Source of the DNA: Salinicoccus sp. UBA3372
GTDB taxonomy: Bacteria > Bacillota > Bacilli > Staphylococcales > Salinicoccaceae
Reading direction: 5' to 3'
DNA length: 13,348 nucleotides
Assembly (NCBI GenBank): GCA_002360325.1
Contig: DEQG01000001.1
Coordinates: 1,949 to 15,296 of the forward strand
The translations under genes and the position numbers were made by a program. The notes below the pieces were generated by a model. It saw only the letters and a list, made by a program, of their open reading frames with translations, searched no databases and was not told where the DNA came from. Of this stretch, positions 1 to 5,912 are shown one piece after another (within the stretch, counting starts at the first letter, position 1; each line of letters begins with the position of its first letter).

Positions 1-56
1 GAAGTTTTACCGGAACCGGTACCTCCTGCGATGCCAATAATTGTCGGCTTGTTCAT
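1..56 (-). CDS. udk: Uridine kinase, N-terminal fragment (runs off left edge)
   Basis: Only the first 18 codons are in the window. They read MNKPTIIGIAGGTGSGKT, a start followed at once by a P-loop (GGTGSGKT), as in uridine kinase of the pyrimidine salvage pathway, which phosphorylates uridine and cytidine with ATP or GTP. The ATG at 54-56 has an AGGTG-type ribosome binding site just upstream that overlaps the trmR stop codon. The gap to trmR is only 9 bases, so the two are probably co-transcribed. The identification rests on this short stretch plus position: udk ends the same gene block in Bacillus and Staphylococcus. Other P-loop kinases cannot be excluded from 18 residues alone. Confidence 0.8.
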   Translation of the reverse strand, partial: MNKPTIIGIAGGTGSGKT

Positions 57-65
57 TTTCTACAC

Positions 66-686
66 CTAACTTTTTGAAATAACTAATAGCCCGTCGCCTA
101 TCGGTAGAAAGGATGTGGCATAGCTGCTGTTACTCATATTTTGGTTAAAAGAAGCTACCTTCTTTTTTAATTTTCTTTTGTTTCTGTTTTCAATGTTGTC
201 ATCTACGATCAAGCCGCGTAAAAGTATATTGTCAACGACTATTAAACCGTTTTCTTTAACGAACGGACTGTATTTATCGAAGAAATGCTGATTGTTGCCT
301 TTTGAAGCATCGATGAACAATAGATCCAGCGACTGTTCATCGATGGAAAGATCTAAAGTCTTCGCGTCGTCCAGATAAGCATCGACTCTGTCTTCCACTT
401 TATATTTTTCAAAGTTTTGTCTGGCGATATCGAACATTTCGCTTTGTTTTTCAATGGTTATCAGATGGGAATCATCAAAGACGGAAAGAAGGTGAAGACC
501 GCTGTAACCGATTGCAGTTCCAACTTCCAGATAAGTACGGGCACCTGTCATTTTTATGAGGTGCTTCAGCACTGTCAAAGCATCACCGTCGATGATGGGC
601 ACGTGATTATCCACCGCATAGCTGTATATTTCGGGATACAGCTCCTGCCCGCCATTCAAGTCTTTTACATACTGCTCAATATTCAT
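66..686 (-). CDS. trmR: tRNA 5-hydroxyuridine methyltransferase TrmR (YrrM), class I SAM-dependent O-methyltransferase
   Basis: This is a 206-residue member of the O-methyltransferase family 3 (caffeoyl-CoA methyltransferase-like). In B. subtilis the homologue YrrM/TrmR converts 5-hydroxyuridine to 5-methoxyuridine at wobble position 34 of tRNAs. The SAM-binding motif I is YLEVGTAIGYSG near residues 52-63. The divalent-metal site typical of the family is visible as D126 in FIDASKG and D152-N153 in VVDNIL. I chose the ATG at 684-686 because GGTGAT lies 6 bases upstream. A longer reading from a TTG at 713 would place the start inside a terminator-like hairpin and has no ribosome binding site. 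Length matches the family. The gene sits between mltG and udk as in Bacillus, but the two U32-peptidase genes (trhP1/trhP2, yrrN/yrrO) that normally lie between trmR and udk are absent here. Confidence 0.88.
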   Translation of the reverse strand: MNIEQYVKDLNGGQELYPEIYSYAVDNHVPIIDGDALTVLKHLIKMTGARTYLEVGTAIGYSGLHLLSVFDDSHLITIEKQSEMFDIARQNFEKYKVEDRVDAYLDDAKTLDLSIDEQSLDLLFIDASKGNNQHFFDKYSPFVKENGLIVVDNILLRGLIVDDNIENRNKRKLKKKVASFNQNMSNSSYATSFLPIGDGLLVISKS

Positions 687-702
687 TTCTATCACCACAT
701 AC

Positions 703-736
703 AAAAAATACAACTGATAACAAAAGTTATCAGTTG
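703..736 (-). terminator. Terminator-like hairpin directly upstream of trmR
   Basis: The plus strand shows a perfect 10-bp inverted repeat, CAACTGATAA (711-720) and TTATCAGTTG (727-736), with a 6-base loop. On the minus strand the stem is followed by TATTTTTT (703-710), as in an intrinsic terminator for transcription coming from mltG. The U-tract ends only 16 bases before the trmR ATG. No promoter can fit between, so the hairpin must lie inside the trmR 5' leader or be read through. It could be a terminator that leaks or an attenuator. Confidence 0.72.
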
Positions 737-763
737 TGTAATCATTAATAAATATACTAACAT

Positions 764-789
764 ATTATTCTTTGCTTGAAAAGAATAAT
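764..789 (-). terminator. AT-rich stem-loop abutting the mltG stop codon
   Basis: A perfect 10-bp inverted repeat, ATTATTCTTT (764-773) and AAAGAATAAT (780-789), with a 6-base loop, starts immediately after the mltG stop codon. It has only one G-C pair and no U-tract on the minus strand. It is therefore a weak terminator at best, or a 3'-end-stabilising hairpin. It lies 27 bases before the stronger hairpin at 711-736. Confidence 0.45.
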
Positions 790-1917
790 TTATTGATTGT
801 TGATATATTCTTCCCTGTTCTCAATATGCTCTTCAAAGGTTTCGGCAAAGTGGTTATTGCCTTCACTGTCAGCAAGGAAGTAGAAATAATCTGTGTTGCT
901 CGGGTTCAGTGTACTCTGAAGAGATTCAATTCCCGGAGATCCGATCGGACCCGGAGGCAGACCTGCATTTATATACGTATTATATGGGTCTTCCACTTCC
1001 AGATCTTCAAACAGCGTACGTTCCTGGTGTTCGCCAAGTGCATACAGCACCGTCGGGTCCGTCTGCAGCGGCATCGCCGGCTGTTCGGCCATCCTGTTTA
1101 TAAATACACTCGCAATCATGGAGCGGTCGGCAAGCGATGTCGCTTCCATCTCAATCAATGATGAGAAAGTCAGAAACTCATGAAATGATAACTCCTTGGA
1201 TTCTCCCTCATAGGTGATCGTATACTCATCCACTGAATTATAAATAGGGAAACTGTTTACCTTTGTCGCATCCAGCATCTGTCTGATCAGACTTTCAATG
1301 GATGGTTCCTCTTCGGTAATATCATATGTCGCCGGGAATAAATATCCTTCAAGCGGATACTTTACATCTTCATCCAAAATTTCCTCGGACAGCATTTCCG
1401 GATAGTCCTCAATCAGGGACTCTATGAATTCCCTGTCCGTCATCAGCTCAAGAAATCTCTCTTCTGATACGGGCAGGTTCTGGCTGAATTGTTCTGCAAT
1501 CTGCTCGACAGAATACCCTTCAGGTATTGCCACTTTGTGCAGCACTTCCTGATAGATCGATCCCGTTTCAAGAGTACGGGCAATCTGTTCAAAGTCCATT
1601 GCAGGCGACAGTTCATATTCACCAGCCTGATAGTTCGTAATGCTGTTCAATCTTAAGTATACTTCAAACATTCTGCCGTTATCTATAATGCCCTCTTCTT
1701 CCAGCTGTTCACCAATCATGCCTGCCGAAGTGCCTGAATCAATTACCACTTCTCCAGTCTCTTCGGAATTGGCATCCAGCGGATCACCTATCGATGTTAT
1801 ATAAAAATACGCAATTATGGAAATGACGATCACACCGATTGCTAAAACACCAATAATAATTAATGACAGATAAGAAGATACATTTTTTGAAAATCTAATG
1901 TCATCATATCTACTCAT
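790..1917 (-). CDS. mltG: Endolytic murein transglycosylase MltG (YceG/YrrL family)
   Basis: This 375-residue membrane protein should cleave nascent glycan strands inside the chain and so release new peptidoglycan from its membrane anchor. A short cytoplasmic N-terminus (1-14, basic and polar) is followed by one membrane segment at about 16-40, rich in I/L/V. The rest, which is acidic, lies outside the membrane. The YceG domain occupies roughly 70-370. The catalytic glutamate is E256 in the SSLIEMEA motif, equivalent to the E in the E. coli motif IVEKE. Conserved stretches LQTDPTVLYALG (about 284-295), LPPGPIGSPG (about 320-329) and the C-terminal HFAETFEEH (356-364) are all present. AGGAG lies about 8 bases upstream of the ATG. 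A strong hairpin (1936-1969) precedes this site by a few bases, so mltG may be partly uncoupled from yrzB. Intact, with the normal family length. Confidence 0.92.
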   Translation of the reverse strand: MSRYDDIRFSKNVSSYLSLIIIGVLAIGVIVISIIAYFYITSIGDPLDANSEETGEVVIDSGTSAGMIGEQLEEEGIIDNGRMFEVYLRLNSITNYQAGEYELSPAMDFEQIARTLETGSIYQEVLHKVAIPEGYSVEQIAEQFSQNLPVSEERFLELMTDREFIESLIEDYPEMLSEEILDEDVKYPLEGYLFPATYDITEEEPSIESLIRQMLDATKVNSFPIYNSVDEYTITYEGESKELSFHEFLTFSSLIEMEATSLADRSMIASVFINRMAEQPAMPLQTDPTVLYALGEHQERTLFEDLEVEDPYNTYINAGLPPGPIGSPGIESLQSTLNPSNTDYFYFLADSEGNNHFAETFEEHIENREEYINNQ

Positions 1918-1934
1918 AAAAGACTCCTATCTTT

Positions 1935-1969
1935 AAAAATAGCTCCCAATGTGTATTGGAAGCTATTTT
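1935..1969 (-). terminator. Terminator after yrzB, upstream of mltG
   Basis: The inverted repeat at 1936-1950 and 1955-1969 forms a 15-bp stem with a 4-base loop. In the minus-strand RNA every position pairs, one of them as a U-G wobble. The 3' arm ends in UAUUUUU, so the U-tract is partly in the stem. It begins 15 bases after the yrzB stop codon and ends 17 bases before the mltG ATG, just ahead of the AGGAG of mltG. It looks like a real intrinsic terminator for the reoM-ruvX-yrzB transcript. Confidence 0.78.
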
Positions 1970-1984
1970 GAATCATCTGTATTT

Positions 1985-2287
1985 TTACTCTTCCGGTACA
2001 TCCATTTGAGTATTTACAATTTCTTCAATCATGTCCCACTCTTCATCTGTTTCCACAGGAAGGAACTTCCCGCCGTCACCGTCTTCATCCGGTACATTTA
2101 TCATCGGGATCAGCTCGATGTCTCCATCTTCATCATTAAAGTTGCCTTCTTCCGCAAGGATTATATAATCCTTGTTGAAACCTGGATGATGGAATTCAAG
2201 CATTTTACGGTATAATACTTCGTTCTCTTCTTCATCGAATAAAGTTAAAAGTTCTTCATCGTGATTAAAATTCATTTCATGAGACAT
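1985..2287 (-). CDS. yrzB: DUF1292 family protein YrzB (UPF0473)
   Basis: A 100-residue, strongly acidic protein with many Asp and Glu residues and almost no basic ones. It matches the DUF1292/UPF0473 family, whose members are found next to ruvX in most Firmicutes and have no established function. The family-like core is the stretch [19 protein letters not shown] (about 14-32) followed by KDYIILAEE (about 39-47). The ATG lies 3 bases after the ruvX stop codon, and its ribosome binding site AAAGGAG is inside the end of ruvX, so translation is probably coupled. The spacing from AGGAG to this ATG is about 11 bases. The ATG for Met5 is 12 bases further on, so the upstream ATG is still preferred. 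Context is the third gene of the reoM-ruvX-yrzB operon, ended by the hairpin at 1936-1969. Confidence 0.85.
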   Translation of the reverse strand: MSHEMNFNHDEELLTLFDEEENEVLYRKMLEFHHPGFNKDYIILAEEGNFNDEDGDIELIPMINVPDEDGDGGKFLPVETDEEWDMIEEIVNTQMDVPEE

Positions 2288-2290
2288 AGT

Positions 2291-2725
2291 TTATAGCTCT
2301 CCTTTATTGGGCTGGTCTAAATAGCCCTGTAAAATAAAGACTGCTGCCATTTTATCTATCACAGCCTTGCGTTTTTTGCGCGATACATCTGCTTCGAGCA
2401 ATGTCCGTTCTGCGCCGACAGTACTCAAACGTTCATCCCACATGATTATTTTAACATTTGGTATATGATTCGCAAGTATTTCACTGAAATTTAATGAACG
2501 TTCACCGCTCTCGCCAATCGAATTATTCATATTTTTGGGCAGGCCGACCACAATTGCGGACACATTGTTGTCATCCACTATTTTACTCAGCTCTTCAAGG
2601 CCGTACTTCTCATCATGATAATCGATTTTCAAGGTGGTCAGGCCTTGTGCAGTCCAGCCAAAAGCATCGCTGATCGCCACACCCATCGTTTTAGTCCCGA
2701 CATCCAGTCCTAAAGTTTTACTCAT
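2291..2725 (-). CDS. ruvX: RuvX/YqgF-family putative pre-16S rRNA nuclease (YrrK)
   Basis: A 144-residue RNase H-fold protein of the YqgF/RuvX family, implicated in maturation of the 16S rRNA 5' end and named for similarity to Holliday-junction resolvases. The fold starts with [16 protein letters not shown] (5-20), giving the first acidic metal ligand D8. The second acidic motif is WDERLST (96-102, with D97/E98) and the third is VIDKMAA (122-128, with D124). The motif VVGLPKNMN (about 59-67) with the following GES is also diagnostic. All likely catalytic acids are present and length is normal. The first 8 bases overlap the end of reoM, and yrzB follows 3 bases after the stop, so the three form one translationally coupled unit. 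The choice between rRNA processing and junction resolution cannot be settled from sequence. Confidence 0.92.
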   Translation of the reverse strand: MSKTLGLDVGTKTMGVAISDAFGWTAQGLTTLKIDYHDEKYGLEELSKIVDDNNVSAIVVGLPKNMNNSIGESGERSLNFSEILANHIPNVKIIMWDERLSTVGAERTLLEADVSRKKRKAVIDKMAAVFILQGYLDQPNKGEL

Positions 2726-2981
2726 TTATTTCACGGTCGATATAAGTTCTTACCAGCACTTCGATAATCTCGTCACGGTCCACATGGCGGATCTGATTTC
2801 TCGCTTCGTTCTGACGGGGGATGTACGCAGGGTCACCACTTTGAAGATAACCGACCAACTGGTTGATTGGATTATAGTCTCTTTCCTCAAGAGTCTTATA
2901 AACATTGGTCAGAATCTCCTTAACATGTTTGGCACGGGATTCATCTACATTAAATTTAACAGTCTCATCAAATTGTCCCAC
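2718..2981 (-). CDS. reoM: ReoM/IreB family regulator of peptidoglycan synthesis (YrzL, UPF0297)
   Basis: An 87-residue protein of the UPF0297 family. In Listeria its homologue ReoM is phosphorylated on Thr7 by the PASTA kinase PrkA and controls ClpCP-dependent degradation of MurA. In Enterococcus the homologue IreB is a substrate of kinase IreK and affects cephalosporin tolerance. The family core [18 protein letters not shown] (about 36-53) and RNQIR are intact. The N-terminus reads [10 protein letters not shown], so Thr7 is kept, while position 4 is Phe rather than the Thr I recall in IreB. Translation starts at a GTG (2979-2981), 7 bases after AGGAG. A promoter with TATAAT lies about 34 bases upstream. 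The gene overlaps ruvX by 8 bases. That the same phospho-switch works here is inferred from the family. Confidence 0.9.
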   Translation of the reverse strand: MGQFDETVKFNVDESRAKHVKEILTNVYKTLEERDYNPINQLVGYLQSGDPAYIPRQNEARNQIRHVDRDEIIEVLVRTYIDREINE

Positions 2982-3014
2982 AAAAGCACTCCTACTCCCT
3001 ATTGATTTGTCACT

Positions 3015-3023
3015 ATTATACCA
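3015..3023 (-). promoter_or_regulatory. Extended -10 promoter of reoM-ruvX-yrzB
   Basis: On the minus strand the sequence TGGTATAAT gives a perfect sigma-A -10 hexamer with the TGn extension. The -35 region at the right distance is poor (about TAACTT), as is common for extended -10 promoters. It lies in the 59-base gap between the alaS stop and the reoM GTG. This gap holds no terminator, so readthrough from alaS is also possible. Confidence 0.72.
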
Positions 3024-3040
3024 TTTTTATCCCATATAAG

Positions 3041-5665
3041 TTATATAGTAATATACTCGTTAACGAATTGTAATGCAATTGTTAAATTATCAGGATTCAT
3101 ACCGCCGCCCTGAGCCATGTCGGGACGGCCTCCGCCTTTACCGTCCACACGCTCGGCCATACCTTTCATTATCTCGCCCGCTTTGAATCTGTCTGTCAGT
3201 TCTTTCGGTACGGTGACAACAAGTGAGACCTTGTCCCCGCTGACACTTCCAAGTGCAATGATGGCATCCTGATTTGCGGATTTGATGTCATCCATTATCG
3301 CTCTCAGCTCTTTTGCATTTTTTGCATCGACTTCTGTCGCTATCAAATCAATTCCGTCGACTGTCTGTTTGATGTTTTCAATATTGGCCAGTTTATCTTT
3401 GGAAGATGCAGATTTAAGTTCTTTAATCTCCTGCTTAAGTTCAGTTTTTTCATCATTCAGCTGGTTTATCTTCCGTATGACGTTATCCTCTTTGACCTTG
3501 AGCAGACTTGCAATCTCCTGCAGCTGGCTTTCTTTCTGCTTATAGTATTCAACAGCATACTTGCTTGTGACAGCTTCCAGCCTTCTGATACCGGCGCCGA
3601 TGCCTGTTTCGGAAACGATTTTGAACAACCCTATGTCAGATGTATTCACAACATGGATACCGCCGCACAGCTCCACTGAATAATCATCCATATCGACAAC
3701 GCGTACAATATCTCCATATTTTTCACCGAACAGTGCCATTGCGCCTTTTTCCTTGGCTTCAGCAATCGGCATTTCGGAAATTTCAACATTCAGGCCTTCG
3801 TAGATCTTCTCATTTACCGAGTCTTCGATCGTTTTTATCTCATCTGCTGTCAATGGGTTTAAATGTGAGAAATCAAAGCGCAGCTTTTCAGCTTCGACCA
3901 ATGATCCGGCCTGATTGGCGTGCTCACCGATCGTGTCTTTCAGAGCCTGGTGCATCAGATGGGTCGCCGAATGGTTTTTGACGATGAAGCTGCGTTTTTC
4001 TGCGTCCACGCTCAGTTTGTAAGTCGCACCGGTCTCCACCGTACCGCTCACAACTTTTGCAAGGTGGACATTCTGTTTATTCGGCCCTTTGTATACCGCT
4101 TCAACTTCAAGCTCGGCAGTATCACTTTTTATTGTGCCGCAGTCTGCGACCTGTCCGCCGCTTACTGCATAGAACGGTGTCTGATCAAATATCAGTTCGA
4201 TCACTTCTCCTCCGTCATAGGACTGAAGCGATTCATCATCTTTGACCATCAGAAGCAGTTCTGCATGTTCCTCCAGTGACTCGTACCCTGTAAAGAGGCT
4301 CGGCGTTGCGAAGTCGGACAGTACTTTAGACTGCACCTGCATCGACTCACTGGATTTACGTGCATTTCTCGCACGTTCCTTCTGCCTGGCCATCTCATCC
4401 ATGAAGCCCTGCTCATCCACTTCCAGACCGTCATTTTCTGCATATTCCTTTGTCAGTTCATAAGGGAAGCCGTATGTGTCATACAGCTTGAATGCATCCT
4501 CGCCTGATATTACTCCTGTCGTGTCCTTGACTGAAGCTTTAAAGGATTCGTAAATACGGATGCCTTCATCCAATGTCGCAAGGAATCGCTCCTCCTCTTT
4601 TTTCACGACTTCCTTGATGAAGTCGCTTTTTTCCTGTACGTTCGGATAAAAGCCTTTCATGATATCTCCGACCGTATCCACGAGTGAATACATGAACGCT
4701 TCATTGATACCGAGCTCTTTAGCAAATCTGACCGCACGTCTCAGCAGTCGGCGCAGCACATACCCGCGGCCTTCGTTTGACGGCAGTGCACCGTCTGCAA
4801 TCGCAAAGCTGACCGTTCTCACATGGTCACTGATCACTTTGAAAGCGACGTCCTGGCTGTCGCTTACCCCATATGACTTATTGGATACTTCTTCAATTCT
4901 TTTAAGAAGCGGTGTAAAGAGATCCGTATCGAAGTTTGTCGGTACGTTCTGCACGATGCTCGCCATTCTTTCAAGTCCCATGCCCGTATCAATGTTCTTC
5001 TTCGGCAGTGGTGTGTATGAACCGTCGCTGTTATGGTTGAATTCACTGAATACAAGGTTCCACACTTCCAGATACCTTTCATTTTCACCGCCCGGATACA
5101 TTTCATCCGCCGGGTCATCCATGCCATAGCTTTCACCGCGGTCGTAGAAGATTTCACTGTTCGGACCGCACGGCCCTTCACCGATATCCCAGAAGTTGCC
5201 TTCTATTCTGATGATCCGATCTTCACTTAAACCAATGTCGTCGTGCCATATATTATATGCATCCGTGTCTTCAGGATGGACGGTTATATAAAGCAGTGAC
5301 TCATCGAAATCCATCCAGTCTTCAGACGTTAAAAATTCCCATGCAAGCTCAATCGATTCCTTCTTAAAATAATCACCGATGGAAAAGTTTCCCAGCATTT
5401 CGAAAAATGTATGGTGTCTCGCTGTGAAGCCGACATTCTCTATATCATTCGTTCTGATTGATTTCTGCGCATTCACAATTCTCGGGTTGTCAGGAATGAC
5501 ACGGCCGTCGAAATACTTCTTCAGTGTCGCAACACCCGAGTTGATCCAAAGCAGAGAGTCGTCATCGATCGGAACAAGCGGTGCACTCGGCTCCACCATA
5601 TGATTTTTCTCTTTAAAAAATTGTATAAATAAATCTCTTATCTCATTTCCTGTCAGCTGTTTCAT
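3041..5665 (-). CDS. alaS: Alanyl-tRNA synthetase (AlaRS)
   Basis: An 874-residue class II synthetase that charges tRNA-Ala and hydrolyses mischarged Ser- or Gly-tRNA-Ala. The numbers that follow count from a GTG 9 bases before the chosen start. The catalytic domain includes [18 protein letters not shown] (86-103) and the motif-3 arginines in [16 protein letters not shown] (302-317). The editing domain has zinc ligands H568/H572 in NHSATH and C670/H674 in CGGIHV. A coiled coil (about 715-760) leads to the C-terminal C-Ala domain with [14 protein letters not shown] (845-858). I chose the ATG at 5663-5665 because AGGAG is 8 bases upstream, while the in-frame GTG three codons earlier overlaps that site. 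Normal length and intact. The position after CGG in the editing motif is Ile, where Thr or Cys is usual. Expression is controlled by a T-box leader. Confidence 0.97.
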   Translation of the reverse strand: MKQLTGNEIRDLFIQFFKEKNHMVEPSAPLVPIDDDSLLWINSGVATLKKYFDGRVIPDNPRIVNAQKSIRTNDIENVGFTARHHTFFEMLGNFSIGDYFKKESIELAWEFLTSEDWMDFDESLLYITVHPEDTDAYNIWHDDIGLSEDRIIRIEGNFWDIGEGPCGPNSEIFYDRGESYGMDDPADEMYPGGENERYLEVWNLVFSEFNHNSDGSYTPLPKKNIDTGMGLERMASIVQNVPTNFDTDLFTPLLKRIEEVSNKSYGVSDSQDVAFKVISDHVRTVSFAIADGALPSNEGRGYVLRRLLRRAVRFAKELGINEAFMYSLVDTVGDIMKGFYPNVQEKSDFIKEVVKKEEERFLATLDEGIRIYESFKASVKDTTGVISGEDAFKLYDTYGFPYELTKEYAENDGLEVDEQGFMDEMARQKERARNARKSSESMQVQSKVLSDFATPSLFTGYESLEEHAELLLMVKDDESLQSYDGGEVIELIFDQTPFYAVSGGQVADCGTIKSDTAELEVEAVYKGPNKQNVHLAKVVSGTVETGATYKLSVDAEKRSFIVKNHSATHLMHQALKDTIGEHANQAGSLVEAEKLRFDFSHLNPLTADEIKTIEDSVNEKIYEGLNVEISEMPIAEAKEKGAMALFGEKYGDIVRVVDMDDYSVELCGGIHVVNTSDIGLFKIVSETGIGAGIRRLEAVTSKYAVEYYKQKESQLQEIASLLKVKEDNVIRKINQLNDEKTELKQEIKELKSASSKDKLANIENIKQTVDGIDLIATEVDAKNAKELRAIMDDIKSANQDAIIALGSVSGDKVSLVVTVPKELTDRFKAGEIMKGMAERVDGKGGGRPDMAQGGGMNPDNLTIALQFVNEYITI

Positions 5666-5689
5666 AAGAACCACTCCTAAAATTAAAAT

Positions 5690-5720
5690 AAAAAAACCGC
5701 CCCTAAAAAAATAGGGACGG
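5690..5720 (-). terminator. Regulatory terminator of the alaS T-box leader
   Basis: In minus-strand RNA, CCGUCCCUA (5712-5720) pairs with UAGGGGCGG (5697-5705), giving a 9-bp stem with one U-G pair. A U-rich run (5690-5696) follows. It lies between the T-box sequence and the alaS ribosome binding site. In the T-box mechanism this hairpin forms when tRNA-Ala is charged. An alternative antiterminator including the T-box sequence forms when uncharged tRNA-Ala binds. Confidence 0.9.
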
Positions 5721-5877
5721 AAGTTTCCGCGGTACCACCCAGGTTATGGCATAGCCATCACTCTAAATATTCGCTTGAAATAAAGTGCAGCACATGTATA
5801 TACCAGTCATTGTTTCCACCTGCCACAATGTCTCTGTCCAGCACAGTATATACATTCAATCACTTTAAGTCTGATTG
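5690..5877 (-). ncRNA. T-box riboswitch, alanine-specific, in the alaS leader
   Basis: The conserved T-box element GGGTGGTACCGCGG occupies 5727-5740 on the minus strand and is directly followed by the regulatory terminator. Stem I is clear. Its base pairs AAAGTG (5861-5866) with CACTTT (5782-5787). A 10-bp helix joins ATGTATATAC (5846-5855) and GTATATACAT (5794-5803). A distal hairpin pairs CATTGT (5825-5830) with ACAATG (5808-5813). The internal loop between the first two helices reads GTGCTG on its 3' side and presents the codon GCT (5789-5791), followed by a purine, so the specifier is alanine. A small hairpin at 5746-5758 probably is stem III. The 5' end is estimated from the promoter. 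Uncharged tRNA-Ala should allow readthrough into alaS. Confidence 0.95.
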
Positions 5878-5883
5878 TTACTG

Positions 5884-5912
5884 ATTATAAAATTTTATCA
5901 CACGGCTGTCAA
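5884..5912 (-). promoter_or_regulatory. Consensus sigma-A promoter of alaS
   Basis: On the minus strand, TTGACA (5907-5912) and TATAAT (5884-5889) are separated by exactly 17 bases, a perfect match to the vegetative consensus. The -35 hexamer contains the TGA stop codon of recD2. Transcription should start near 5877, just before stem I of the T-box leader. It therefore separates alaS from the upstream operon, with regulation left to the riboswitch. Confidence 0.92.

Noticed and set aside
687..713. Longer trmR start at a TTG (713)
   Set aside because: The TTG lies within the terminator-like hairpin and has no ribosome binding site, while the ATG at 686 has GGTGAT at good spacing.
417..779. 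Plus-strand open frame of 120 codons opposite trmR and the mltG-trmR gap
   Set aside because: It is antisense to trmR, runs into the hairpin region and shows no family resemblance.
3024..3060. Possible alaS terminator just after its stop codon (ATATAA/TTATAT)
   Set aside because: The arms are 5-6 A-T pairs with almost no loop and no U-tract; too weak to call a terminator.
3920..4279. Plus-strand open frame of 119 codons inside alaS
   Set aside because: It lies fully antisense to the well-supported AlaRS editing domain, shows no recognisable motif and has no convincing ribosome binding site; it is a shadow frame.
4659..5129. Plus-strand open frame of 156 codons opposite the AlaRS catalytic domain
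   Set aside because: Ser/Leu-rich shadow of conserved AlaRS codons with no motif or ribosome binding site.
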